From positions 310,001 to 374,000 of the forward strand of contig VLTN01000001.1 in NCBI GenBank assembly GCA_008330645.1: DNA of 64,000 nucleotides, read 5' to 3'. The DNA comes from Cafeteria roenbergensis (taxonomy: Eukaryota; Sar; Bigyra; Bicosoecida; Cafeteriaceae). Both the position numbers and the translations under genes were made by a program. The notes beneath the pieces are model-generated. The model worked only from the letters and a program-made list of their open reading frames with translations, did no database searches and was not told the DNA's origin. This document shows positions 1 through 10,965 of the stretch, piece after piece (positions within the stretch are counted from its first letter, which is position 1; every line of letters begins with the position of its first letter).

Positions 1-1
1 G

Positions 2-351
2 GGGTCTGCGTCATCCCCCTCGGGCTGGGTGCCGCGTGACGCGCCTTCGCCCTCCTCGTCGCCGGCGGGCACCTTCGCCGCCGCAGCTGCGTCGCCCCCT
101 CGCAGGCCAAGGCCAGTTTCCATGTTTGCGTCTCCGGAAAGCAGCCGAGGGAGGCCGCGTCCTCTGCCGCAGCCAGCACTCCAAGGAGGCGTTGTGGTTG
201 CCAGCGACGGCGTTGTGGGCGAGCTGCTGCGGTCGCGACCTGTCGCGTCGCTGCCTTCCACGCGGCCGCGCCACGGCCTTGACGCTAGTGGAAGCAGCAG
301 CAGCTCCGTTGCAGCGCGCGTGAGTGCAGCCAGCGAAGCCGGCGCCGGCGC

Positions 352-385
<34 letters not shown>

Positions 386-547
386 CAAGGCGGCGATGGC
401 CTCGAGACTGTCATGGCCAGTCGCCACATGGCACGCGCCAGGGCCCACCCTTCTGCATCGGCCAACCATGCCCCTGCTCGAGCAAGTGGCCCGATGGACG
501 CTGGGATGGCCCTGATCGACGCACTGCAAGATGATGACGATGAGTGA
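2..547 (+). CDS. 3' end of an unrecognised protein with an acidic tail (partial)
   Basis: The frame is open from the first bases of the window to a TGA at 545-547, so this is read as the last exon or C-terminus of a gene that starts upstream. The visible 180 or so residues are low complexity: Pro/Ser/Ala-rich, then a run of ten Asp encoded by GAC repeats (about 357-385), then a short C-terminal segment ending in an acidic DALQDDDDE-type tail. No domain is recognisable. The opposite strand also has a long open frame here, but it would turn the Asp run into poly-Val and looks like a GC-driven shadow. Coding on the plus strand is inferred from the acidic repeat, which recurs in other genes of this window, and from the stop lying about 130 bases before the next gene. 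Confidence 0.45.
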
Positions 548-680
548 CGGTTGCGAATGCGAATCCTTGCTCTCGCAAACATTCGCGAGAACGTCACCAT
601 TTGCTCGCTGCACTGCTTTGGCTGGCGCTGACGGTGGACTCCGCTTGCCTTGACCGCTGGCCCAGCGCACGAGTCCGAGC

Positions 681-3060
681 ATGGCTTGCTGCGCTGTTGC
701 CAAGCCACCCCGGTCTGAGCCGCTCGCGGCTGCTGTCCCGGCCACCGTGAGATTCAGCAGCCAGCCCGGGCGCAGGCGCTGGCGCCCGCAGCTCAGGCGT
801 GCCGTCCCTTCTTGCGCCCCGTCGTGTCACGCGCAGCCCTCCGGTTCTGCACGGAAGTTCCCCCCAACCTATTGCCGCAGAAGCCCGTTGTCGTCAGGAC
901 CGTGGTCGCCGACTCCGTTGCCACCGGAAAGCTGACAACGTTTGTTGCGGACATTGGCGGAAAAAAGTTTCCGCTGCTGCTTGCCAGGGTGAGATCCCGC
1001 GTTGTCCTTGCGGTTGGGTGGCCAAGACTTCGAGCGCGGCCCGTTGCCGCGCAGGCGACTGGGGGAGAGGGAGGGGGGCTGCCTGCACGCGCGTCGCCGC
1101 TGCGATTCGCTGCTGACGCGTCCGCACGTTCCCTGGGGTCTCTTGCGACACTGCGCAGACTGCTGATGGCGCGCTCCACGCGACGGCGAACCGATGTCCG
1201 TGAGCCAGGTCGCATGTCGGGCTTGTGGCTGTGTGCGCCGGAACTCCATGTGGACGCCTCTTGGCTTTGCTGCCCATGCCCACGTGGTCGCGCTGCGCCT
1301 TGCCGCGCCTTGATGCGCCTCGCCGCGCCGCCGCAGGCACTACGGTCTGCCGCTCACAAAGGGGGTTGTCGCCGCCGGGTGCATTTCGTGCCCGTTCCAC
1401 GGCGCCCAGTTTTCTCTCGAGACTGGCGACATTGAGGACGGGCCGTCCATGGACAAGCTGCCCATCTACGCGGTGACCGTGGCTGCCGACGGGTTTGCGT
1501 ACGTCGAGCTGCCTGGCCCGGAGCCGAGCCTGGCACTGACGCCTGCGTATGCGGCAGCGAGTGATGGTGCGACCTCGGACGCCTCGGTGGTCATTGTGGG
1601 GGCCGGGGCGGCTTCTCAGGGGGCGGTGGAAGAGCTGACCGCGGGCGGCTTTGGCGGCTCCATCACCATCATCGCGCGCGAGGGGCCAGGGGAGAACCAC
1701 ATCGACCGCACCAAGCTCTCCAAGAACCTCTCCATGGGGTCGGACCTTGAGCGTATCGCGCTTCGCAGCCCTGCGTGGTGGACGGCCCGCGGCGTGAGGC
1801 TGCTGCTGGGCCGCACGGCCGTGGACATCGACGTCTCTGGGAGCCACGTGCGTCTCTCGGACGGCGGATCCGTCCGCTTCACTTCCCTTGTCGTGGCCAC
1901 GGGGGGCCGGGCCCGCCGACTGGACGGCTCGGACGGCCCTGGAGCCCCGAGCATGGACGGAGCGAGCCTGCTCGGCGCTTTCGTGTGCAAGGACGCAGGG
2001 GATGCCAAGGCCATCCTGCAGGCGGCGCGCGACGCCGGCCCGCGGGGCAACGTCGTCGTGGTCGGAGCGGGTTTCGTGGGCATGGAAGTCGCCGCCAGCA
2101 TCGCTGGGCTGCTGCTCCTCGCCGACCCCGACGAGCGCCAGATCGGCTCCGTCACGGTGGTGGGCAGCAGTGCGGAGCCGTTTGAGCGGGCCATTGGGCC
2201 GGAGCTGGGCGGCGCCATGCGGGCCGTGCACGAGGCCAACGGGGTGACCTTTCGCATGGGCGCGAGGGCGGCGAGCATTCGGCCGTCCGATGCCGCCCCG
2301 GAGCGCGTGGGGGCGGTCAGGCTGAGCGACGGCTCGGAGCTCCCAGCCGACGTGGTCGTCATCGGCGCGGGGATTGTGCCCAAGGCAGAGCTACTTGCCA
2401 AGGTGCCTGGCGCCGTGGTGGAGCGAGGGGCGGTGCACGTTGACGCCAGCATGCGAGTCGTGGCCGGCCGTCAGATCTTTGCTGCTGGGGACATCGCGAT
2501 GTTCCCAGTCGCGAGGCCGCTGCCCAAGCAGCCCGCCAGAATGCGCCTCGAGCACTGGAACGCGGCCATGTCCCAAGGGCGCGTCGCCGCCCGCGCCATC
2601 ATGGGGAAGGAAGGCGCCGTGTTCGACAAGGTGCCTTTCTTCAGCACAGGGCAGTTTGGCACAAACGTTCGCGTCGCGGGACACGCTCACAAGTGGGACG
2701 AGGTTGTTGTGCAGGGCACGCTGGGGCCGGAGCCGCGGGCCACCGCATTCTACTGCGTTGCCGACACGGTGAGTGGTGTCGGCGAGTAGCTCGCTCGCGC
2801 CGCAGCAGCGATGCCCTGTGTGCGCGCAACCGCTCCCCCCAGCGCCGTCGCTGCCTGCTCGCGCTCGCGAGCCCGCCCCGCTTCCTTGCCCTTGTGCCAA
2901 CTGCGCCCCGCAGGTCGTCATGGTCGCGACCATCCAAAACGACCCGGTGGCCGTCGCTGCTCGAGAGGCGATGCGGCTCGGAGTCATGCCCACAGCTTCG
3001 CAGGTAAAGGCGGAGGATTCGTTTGATATGCTTGCGTATTTGCGTGCCCGCTCTACTTGA
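681..3060 (+). CDS. AIFM3-like Rieske/FAD-dependent oxidoreductase, five exons
   Basis: A predicted 597-residue NAD(P)H-dependent oxidoreductase of the AIF/AIFM3 family; human AIFM3 has about 605 residues. Exons: 681-746, 881-988, 1159-1199, 1337-2768, 2914-3060, all with GT-AG borders and matching phase. The N-terminal Rieske domain binds a 2Fe-2S cluster through CPHYG (split across exons 3 and 4) and CPFHGAQF. The flavoprotein part follows, with an FAD-binding site (VVIVGAGAASQ), an NAD-binding site (VVVVGAGFVGMEVAAS) and the second FAD contact (FAAGDIAMFP). Exons 2 to 4 are fixed by alignment to AIFM3, for example the short exon supplying the 'ALHATANRC' stretch just before the Rieske cysteine. 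Exon 1 is less certain, because it rests only on an ATG, a GTGAGA donor and phase. AIFM3 relatives are mitochondrial or cytosolic redox proteins; no clear targeting peptide is visible. Confidence 0.88.
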
Positions 3061-3186
3061 GAGCCGCGCGAGACTCGATTCCGCGAGGCTCGATTCCGGC
3101 AACCGCGAGCGACGAGCGCTGCCACTCAGTCTCCCGCTGCTGCCCACGTCGCTGGGCTCTGGTCGGGGGCGGGGCCGTCGCAAAAG

Positions 3187-6100
3187 ATGGCAGCGAATGC
3201 CAGCTCTTTCGAAACAGCGAACCCCATGCACCGGGCCCAGGCGGAGGCGCAAGCCAGGCAAGCCGGGCGCGAAAGGCGCAAGGTTCGCCGCGGCGCCTCG
3301 CGGCCGCGGCTCGACGACAAGCAGCGCATTCGCGACGCGCAAGCGCAGGCTGTTCCGAAGTCCCTGCAGGGGCGGCGCCTGAGGCTGGAAGGGGTGGCTC
3401 TCCGAGGCGATTGGACTGCACCTTCCACGCAGCACGCTGTGGAGCATGCCAACAGGGTGTGAGGCTGGGTGGCTAGGCAGTCGCCCCAGCCGCTCCCGCC
3501 AGAGCTGCCCTCGCTGCCGCGCCACGCCCTCGCGGGGAAGCACGCGCTGGCCGCAACCTTGAAGCAGGGCGGACACTGTGGCGCGGCGCCGCGTGCGTTG
3601 CTAGTGTTGGTACCGCGGGCGAGGGACACATCTCAGGGCTGCGTGCGTCTTTCCTTCCGAGCTCCCTGACCCGCGACCGCGTTGCACCGCCCCGGGCGCA
3701 GCCACCCACGGACGAAGGATGCCATGGATGACGTGGTACCATGGAGTGTCTGCGAGACGCGCGCAGGTGAGCGGCGGTGGCGGCGGTTGCTGTGCGCACG
3801 CCGGCGCAGCTCGGAAGGCGCTCCGACCCTCGCATTCGAGACTCATCGGGCCCCACGCTCCTTGCTTGCGCCCTCCTCGTCCGCAGGGCGATTTTGCTTT
3901 CCCAGCTGTGACCCCCTGTGCTGCTTCCAGCCGTCCGCGTCGGATCTTGCCGCCATGGGGCCGGGGATCTCCTCTTACTTTAAGCTCCTCAAAGCGTTCG
4001 CGTGGCTCTTTCTGCTGTGGACGCTCTTCACCCTCCCCATGGACGTGATGGTCACGTTCGGGACGCGCAACACGACTCTCCCCGAGGCCACTGCGTTTGC
4101 GGAAGTGACGCTCGGGCAGGTGAGCGGCCGTCGCCTCCGGCGCTTCGGCATGCGCGCATGTCGCGCCCGCTTGCGCAGCCGGCCCCTGCGCGTCCTGGCA
4201 CGCGCCCTCGCGCCCACTGCCCTGCCGCTTTGATTCCCGCTGATTGCCGCAGCTGGGCGCCGACCCCAACGTGACCAACGTCGAGGTCGTCGGAACGGAC
4301 TGCGCGCCGGAGGGCCAGCCCTCGCGCCCCTGCCTCGTGACGAAGCTCGAGGCGGCGCAGGTGTTCACTATCAGCGACTTGATCTCGATGGCCATCTGGT
4401 GCGTGGCCTATGTCTGGATCCGCGTGATGGAGAAGCGCGAATCTCAGGCGATCGATATGGACCACATGACCATTCAGGACTACAGCGTGCACCTGACCTC
4501 CGTGCCCCCCTTCGCCAAGGCGGACCACATCCGCAAGCACTTTGAAGCGATCACGGGGGAAGGCTCCGTGGCGGACGTCCAGGTTGCCGAAGACGACGCA
4601 GAGCTGCTCCGCATCTTCGTGAAGCGCGGGCGCCTGATCAAGCGCATCACCGACCTGACGGAGCAGCAGGCCAAGGCGCACGCCATGGGCCGCCATGGCC
4701 TCGAGAAGCGACTGCTGTCCCGCCGCACGGCCATCAAGGAGAAGATCATGCTCCTCAACGGCCAGGCGCGGTCCGTGAAGACCAACAACCGGTCGCTCGC
4801 CGCTTTCGTCACCTTCGAGCGCCACGCGGACATGTCGCGCGTGACCAGGATGTACCGCAGCCGAGGGGCCTGCTCGGCCTTTCTCCAGCCGCACCGCCTC
4901 CGGATGAGCGTCCCCGACCCCACGCAGCGGTCCAAGGGTCGGTTGGCGGCCGCGGCCAAGGCCGCGTTCGGCGGCGGATCAGCCGCGCCCGAGCCTCGGC
5001 CGGCCGACGAAGCGGCTTTGCCGGAGGTCTCGGTGCGCGTGCGGGTCAAGGCTGCGCCGCCCCCGTCCACGATCATGTGGCACAACCTCCACTTCAGCTG
5101 GTGCTCGCGCATGCAGCGTCGCTCCGTTACCGCGGTGGTGTCGGCCGTGCTCCTCGTGCTGTCGGTGCTGGCCGGCGTGCTGGCGTCCGTGCAGCAGGCC
5201 CAGCTTGCGAACGCCTCGGGGGGCGGCACGTGCGCATCGACGTCCTCGGCAGCCGTCTTGAAGAAGGCAGCAACGGGGCCGGAGGCCACGACTGAGGACG
5301 TGTACTGCTACTGCCAGTACCTAGGCAAGCACGACGCAGTGGCGTTTGCAAAGGAGGGACGCCTCTGCGCCGATTGGGCTTCCAGCGTCCTCATCACAAC
5401 CATTGCCACCGTTGCGGCCGCTGCCGTCGTCCCAGTCGTCAACGGCGTGTTTCGGATCCTTCTCAAGTACATGTCTGAGTGGGAGGCCCACCACAGCCTC
5501 AACTCTCAGGCAGAGTCTTTCGCCCAGCGCCTCTTCCTTCTCACGGTGATCAACACTAGTATCCTCCCGCTGCTCATCAACGCCCGCATCCCCGGTCTCG
5601 TCCTGCCTGGGAACCAGTTCGAGGACCTGGTCCCGGTCTGGTATGCCACCGTCGGCGTGCAGATCACCCTCACCATGCTCATCAACGTCTTTGTGCCGCA
5701 CGTGACGCCCATCCTTCGCTTCTTCTACGTGCTGGCCGTGCAGAGGGGATTCTGCCACGAGCGTGGCTGCTCCTTCAAGTGCCTCGGCGACCCCAGCCAG
5801 CGCGCCGTCTCCCAGCGCCAGCTGAACAGCTGGTTCGAGGGGCCACAGTTCCACCTGGACACGCGCTACGCCACCATCATGCAGAGCGTGTTCGTCACCC
5901 TGCTGTTCGGGGCTGTGCTGCCCCTCCTCGTGCCGATCGCCTTCTTTGGCATGGTGAGCTCCTGCGGTTGCTCCCCCCCCCCACACTCTCGCCCGCTTGA
6001 AACCCGCCTGCGCCGAGCTCGCTCCCAGCGGCACGCTCGCTCGCCCATCGCTTCGCCCCGGAGATGCCCTGCCTGTAGCAGCATTTCCCCCAACGTTCGC

Positions 6101-7812
6101 CCCCCCCCCCCCTCTCGCCGACCTGCGCGCGCGCGCGGCCTCTCTGCTCGCAGCTGCTCTCCTTCTACGTGGACAAGTGGCTGTTGCTCCGCTTCTACCG
6201 CATCCCGCCCCACTACGACGTGCACCTCGGCCGGGCGCTGACATCCTGGATCCCTTGGGCCATCTTCCTCCACCTCGGCTTCACGGCTTATGCCATGTCG
6301 ACACCGGCAATTTTCGCGTCTGTGGCGGCAGACGTGGGTGTCTTTGGCGACGTGACGTCGGCTGCGGCGGCCAGCAGCGGCACGCTGCGGGAGCTGGTCC
6401 AGCGGCTGCAGCAGACCCACGTGTTCAGCCTCACCGTGGCCGCGCTCGCGGTCCTCCTCTTCACAGTCCTCTCCAAGTTCGTCAGCGGGCTCACGCGATG
6501 CAGCCGCGTCGCCTGCGCCGTGGTCTCCTGCGGCGCCTGCGTGGAGCGCCCCAAGGACCGACTCTCGCTCGCCTGCGCGAATACCACGTTCTCCGAGGCC
6601 AGAGACAGCGGCCGCCTCTCCGGCCTCGTGTCGTACAGCCTGATGCAGAACCCCGACATCGCGGACGCTATGGCCATCGCGCCGGAGGTGGCCAAATCGA
6701 AGAAGCGGGTCATTGAGTTCCGCGACGAGCTCCCCACTTGCGACACAAAGGCCGCGGCCGCAGCTGTGGCCGCTGGCGAAGCAGCCGCCGCGGCGGGGGA
6801 CATCGGCGTGACGGACAGCAAGTCCGCGCCTCTCGCCACGGCGGCCTCCGCGTCCGCCATCGCTTCGGCGGAGGATGGACCGCTGCTTGCCACGGCAGCT
6901 GCGGCAGGCCACAAGGACCACGAGGAGCTGGTGATGGTCGAGCGGCGCCTGGCACCGCCCCCTCCGCCGGCCGTCGAAACGGCCAACCCTGCCTTCGGTG
7001 CCGGCGTCACCGGCGAGGATGCGACCGGCTTTCGCGGTGCTGACACGCCGCGGACGCGGCTCGGGCATCGCCGACCGGGGGAGGGCGGCGAGTCCCGCGG
7101 CACCTTCACGGGAGTGCGGCGGCGCGTGTTTGGCAGCGACACGGGCGCAGATGACGAGTGGACCGACGCCGCTCCGGGCAGGCGGCTCAGGCGCGAGGAG
7201 GCTGAGGCAGAGGCGCGGGAAGCCATGGTGCTGGGTCGAGACGTGTCCTTGCGCATGCTGGCCGCGTGGCGGCGCGGCGAGGACAGTGCGGCTGCAGCGC
7301 ATGCAGCCACGCTCGGCGCCCGGTACGTCCAGACGGACCTGGACGATTCAGACGGCGACTCTGGCAGCGGTGCTGACAGCGCTGCTGACGCCTGGGCCGG
7401 CGGTCACGGCTCGTCTGCGGGCTTGGCCGGAGTCGGGGGCGCGTCCGGCATGGTCGTCACTCCGGTTGCGGCGCTGCCAAACTCCAAGTCCTCCAGGCTT
7501 TTCGGCGCCTCCGCGCCTTCCGCCGCCACCCCGTCGTCCGGCATGGTCATCACTCCTGTGGGCATGCCAGCGGGCGTCCCCCGGCCGCTTGGCCCCGCGC
7601 ATGCGGCGGCGGCGGGCGCCTCCGGTGCGTTTGACTTCGACCTCGACGAGGAGGACAGTGACTCAAGCGAGGAGGAGGTGAGGGTAATGCACCGTGCTGG
7701 CATCCCAACCAACGACTGGGACGTTGACGAGAACCAGCCTGTGCGCTGGACGGGATACGGGGGCGTGATCCAGCCCCACGCCGACGCCGACGCCGGCGAG
7801 AGGGACGCCTGA
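3187..7812 (+). CDS. OSCA/TMEM63 (CSC1, DUF221) family cation channel, five exons
   Basis: A predicted 1309-residue multi-pass membrane protein. Exons: 3187-3458, 3702-3766, 3887-4119, 4253-5953, 6154-7812. The family assignment rests on three things. There is a first helix near residue 165 (YFKLLKAFAWLFLLW). A cytosolic RRM-like PHM7 domain covers about 265-380 (from YSVHLTSVPP to AAFVTFERH). The signature PPPSTIMWHNL near 462 corresponds to the family's APEPxDIxWENL, and a cluster of about seven hydrophobic helices follows, running to about 870. OSCA/TMEM63 proteins are mechanically or osmotically gated Ca2+-permeable channels. After about 890 a 400-residue Ala/Asp-rich cytosolic tail has two near-copies of SGMV(V/I)TPV. 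The first exon is inferred from a GTGAGG donor that joins in frame to the exon carrying MDDVVPWSVC; if it is wrong, the start is 3724. Channel function is family inference. Confidence 0.78.
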
Positions 7813-8294
7813 GCGCTGTGACGGGGCCGTGCTTCGGCGGGAGGAGAGAGAGGGGCGGGAGGCACCGGCCAGCACGCCCCTGCCGCACCCGCTGGTTTCG
7901 GCGGCACAGAACTCGGGCTTGGAGCGCGACGGGGGCACGGCAGGGTGCGACTGGCTTGCGGTGCTTGTTTCCCCCCCCCCCTCCCCCCCCCCCTCCCGCG
8001 CGCCTTGAGCCGCCTTGTGATTGAGAATCGATAGGGACGCACAACCCTTGTGCTTGTGGCTTGATTGGTGCAAAGGGGCAATGCAACTTGGTTTACAATT
8101 TGCGTGTGCCTATGCCTGTGCCTGTGCGTGAGCGCGCGCGCGCGCGCATGAGAGCGCTTGTCGGGATGTGCGCCAGGCTTGAGAGCGCGCCCCTGCCGGT
8201 CGTCGTCCCCACTCACATCTGTTCCCTCAGCGCTCTCGCGCGTTGCCCGACAAGCCACGGGCCCATAGTCAAGGCCTCGCGCACCGCGGCTCCG
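7813..8294. other. Intergenic region between two convergent genes
   Basis: No gene is seen. It holds two cytosine homopolymer tracts separated by a T near 7971-7995 and a short alternating GC tract near 8131-8147. It separates the 3' ends of the OSCA-like gene (+) and the Cys-rich gene (-), so both polyadenylation signals must lie here or just inside the genes, but no consensus AATAAA is evident. Confidence 0.5.
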
Positions 8295-9424
8295 TCAGAG
8301 GAGGCTGTAGTCCGGAAAGGGGCACTCGGCAGGCATGGGAGAGCCGTCTGAGGGCGGCATCTCGGTGCAGCAGCCGGCGCACTTGCAAAGGGCCTCCGCC
8401 GGAGCGAAGAACGAGGCTGCGTCGTTCCTCTTCGCAAGCAGATGCGTGTGTACCTTGAGGCAGCGGTTGTACGCCCCTTGGAACTTGTCGTCCTCGTCGG
8501 CCGGAGGCCGTCCGGGCGATGAGAGCGGGATGAGGTTTCGACAGCTCTTGTCAGGGTCCTCGTCCACCATGCTGAAGCGAAGCACCATTTGCTTCTGGCA
8601 AGCGAGGCACCGCGCCGACGTCGCGTCCGCGTCCACCGCGTCGTGGCGGCAGACCTGCATGGGGAGCGCTCCCGTCAAGAAAGCCGCTGCGCCGTCGCCG
8701 GGGTCCACCGCCGCCGCGGACTGCGCCACCACCCACTGCCGCAGCCCGTTGAATGCGCTGTCTGCCTTGGCCCCCTCCGGGTCCTCCCCCTTGTCGCAGC
8801 ACTCGGCCATGTCCGAGCAAGCCTTGGCCTTGGCCTGCGCGCACATGGCCTTGGACTCGGAGGCCGAGACCGCACCAGCCCACGGGCCCGTGCCCACCAC
8901 CTCGCACTTCCAGAGCGAGTCGCCCAGGCACAAGTCGTTGCACAGCGAGTCCCGGCACTGCCGCTCGATGCCCTCGCAAAGCTCCGTCTCTGCCCCAATC
9001 GCCTTGTCCTTGGAATCGCAAGCCTTGCAGAGGTCTGCGCCGCCCCCGCACGATCCCTTTCCATGAGGTGCGAACGGGAAAGCTGCGAGGCCACGAGGGC
9101 GGGCGCACAGTCGCACGGGTGGAACGAGCTGGTGGCCAAAGCAAGCCCTTGCGGTGTCGCAGCCTTTTGCAGGGCGCGCCTCTCCGGCCGACCCCCAGCT
9201 TCGACTCCTTGCGGCGCGCCAGCGGCACGGGCCTCACCATCCTTCAATAGCTTGTCGTTGCGTGCACTGGCGCGCAACAGCTCCGCCAAACCCTCGCGCT
9301 CAAGCGGTGAGAGAACCCCAGGCGTCTGGCCACGAACGCGGCCGCCCCTCGTCATGACAGCATGAGCAAGGGCTGCACACGCCAAGCCCGCGACGATCCT
9401 GGCCGCAAGGCCACCCCCCCGCAT
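8295..9424 (-). CDS. Secreted or lumenal Cys-rich orphan protein, two exons
   Basis: A predicted 324-residue protein of unknown function. Exon 1 is 9424-9238 and exon 2 is 9082-8295, with a GTGAGG donor, a CGCAG acceptor and matching phase 1. The first 22 or so residues form a plausible signal peptide: a basic start (MRGGGLAAR) followed by a hydrophobic stretch ending in ALAHAV. From about residue 70 the mature chain carries some two dozen cysteines, many as CxxC or CC pairs (LCKAC, ECCDK, RCLACQ, LCKCAGCC), as expected of a disulfide-rich extracellular or vacuolar protein. I do not recognise the family; saposin-like, EGF and VWC spacings do not fit. The exon junction lies outside the Cys-rich core, so the core reading is secure and the signal peptide linkage is an inference. 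Confidence 0.6.
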
Positions 9425-9594
9425 CGTGGGCCGAGTGCGGCGCTAGAGCGGCTAGCCGGCAGAGCTGTGCGTCGCACTGGCCAAGAATGTTGCAGTTCTG
9501 GACCTTCACCAGCACACAGGCACCAAGGCCAACAGCACGCACAGCCTACGCAAAACCCAGCGAGTGAACATCCGCGTGCCTCGCGCCGTGGCTC

Positions 9595-10965
9595 TTAGGA
9601 CACGCCAGCAAGTCGCTCCTGCGCGGTGCGAGCGCCAAAAATGAAAGTTGTGAGCTCGCCCAGCACAACGTTGGCCACCTTGATCGCGCCAATCATGGCT
9701 CCAGGCTCGCTTGTGAGTCGGTGGAAGCGGTTAATGACCACCTGCATCTCGTTGGCGACCGCTGCCGCCCTCGGCCCGACGCGGCCACGCTCCTTGGCCT
9801 CGATAACGGCGTCCGCCATTTGCCAGGGCACCACTCTGTTGACTCCCCAGTGGTCGTCCCTGATGGAGTTGATTACGGAGGTTGCACGCTCGTCTTCGTC
9901 GTCAGAAGTCCCCGGCTGGGGGTCCGAATCCGTGAGATCGGCGACTGCGACCGTGGGCCCGGTGCGCCTGGCCAGGCAGGAGTCGGCTGCACCCTCGGAA
10001 CCGTGGGAGCTCCGCTCAGTCTTGGCGGAAGGCTTTGGTGAAGGCCGGTCGGCCTCCTTGTTGTCGTGGCCGTCGTTCATCTTGGCTCGCTTTGGGGACT
10101 GCTCCAGGTTTGCAATCGAGGCCAAGCTCCGCTTCGGGGCGCGCTTCGGTGCCAGTGCCTTGACGCCTGCCGCGACCGCAGAGCTGAGCCTGACCGCACC
10201 CTTTGGCCTGACTCTTGCTGCAGCCGGGGACTTGGTTGCGGCAGCTGCGGCCGCGCCAGACGACGACGAGCGGGGCGCAGCGGCAGGGGCGGCTTTCGCG
10301 GGCGTGGATGCCGCCGCGGCAGCCGTCGTGGCCCCTGCTGCGGCGTCTGACCCGGCGCACGGAGTAGTGATGTCCCGAATCCAGGTTCGCTCTCTGTTTG
10401 CCAGAGAGAGTTGCTTGACCGTGCTACTCTTGGGCACAGCGCCCAGCGCAAGCAGCTTCTCGTGCAGTCCCCGAAGGACGGCCCCTTCCACGCCCTCGGC
10501 CTGGATCTTGGTGATCTGCGCCGGCTTCAGGCCGTCTCGCCGCAGGGCTTCCCTGCCCCGCGCCAGCAGCTTCGCCGTGATGCTCTGCCGCGCGTGCTCG
10601 ATCCACTGCACCATCGCAAGCGGGTTCTTGGGCATGCAAGGGAACTCCGTTGCTGAGAACTCGGTGGCAGCGTTCTTGCGCGACATCCCGAGGCTCCGCA
10701 TGGCACTCTGCAGCTCCTTGGAATCCGAGAGGTGCATCGCGCTGTCGACGCCGTAGGGGCGGGCGGCAGGCGACGTTGCGAACTCCGCGGCGGCGATGAG
10801 GACCCCAGCGCGCACAGCCCACACGACCGCCTCGTAGATGGCGGTGGATACCACGCGGCGTGTGGTGGTCACTGTGCTGCGGCCGCGCTTGATGGCGATT
10901 GAGGGACTGCCCGGCGTCTCCACGAGCAGCATGATCCTGGCCTGCAGGTCGTCGGGGAGGGCCAT
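9595..10965 (-). CDS. Putative nuclear protein of unknown function
   Basis: A 456-residue protein in one exon, starting at the ATG at 10965 (MALPDDLQAR). The frame stays open upstream but only through proline/arginine-rich GC sequence, so the first good ATG was chosen. The N-terminal 200 residues look like a folded, mostly helical domain, ending near VKQLSLANRERTW. An Ala/Ser/Thr-rich linker follows, then a basic bipartite-like stretch (APKRAPKR...SPKRAKM) that would serve as a nuclear localisation signal. Next come an acidic segment (DPQPGTSDDEDE) and a second compact C-terminal domain of about 80 residues (from NSIRDDHWGV to the end). The order of domain, basic linker and domain suggests a DNA- or chromatin-associated protein, but no family was recognised. 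Confidence 0.6.
   Translation of the reverse strand: MALPDDLQARIMLLVETPGSPSIAIKRGRSTVTTTRRVVSTAIYEAVVWAVRAGVLIAAAEFATSPAARPYGVDSAMHLSDSKELQSAMRSLGMSRKNAATEFSATEFPCMPKNPLAMVQWIEHARQSITAKLLARGREALRRDGLKPAQITKIQAEGVEGAVLRGLHEKLLALGAVPKSSTVKQLSLANRERTWIRDITTPCAGSDAAAGATTAAAAASTPAKAAPAAAPRSSSSGAAAAAATKSPAAARVRPKGAVRLSSAVAAGVKALAPKRAPKRSLASIANLEQSPKRAKMNDGHDNKEADRPSPKPSAKTERSSHGSEGAADSCLARRTGPTVAVADLTDSDPQPGTSDDEDERATSVINSIRDDHWGVNRVVPWQMADAVIEAKERGRVGPRAAAVANEMQVVINRFHRLTSEPGAMIGAIKVANVVLGELTTFIFGARTAQERLAGVS

Noticed and set aside
894-2231. 445-residue minus-strand frame opposite the AIFM3-like gene
   Set aside because: The plus strand has clear Rieske, FAD and NAD motifs with matching exon phases. 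The antisense frame is a codon-composition shadow.
9626-10756. 376-residue plus-strand frame opposite the putative nuclear protein
   Set aside because: Its composition is Ser/Ala-rich without domain-like segments, whereas the minus strand has two compact regions and a nuclear localisation-type cluster. Either could be argued, but the minus strand fits better.
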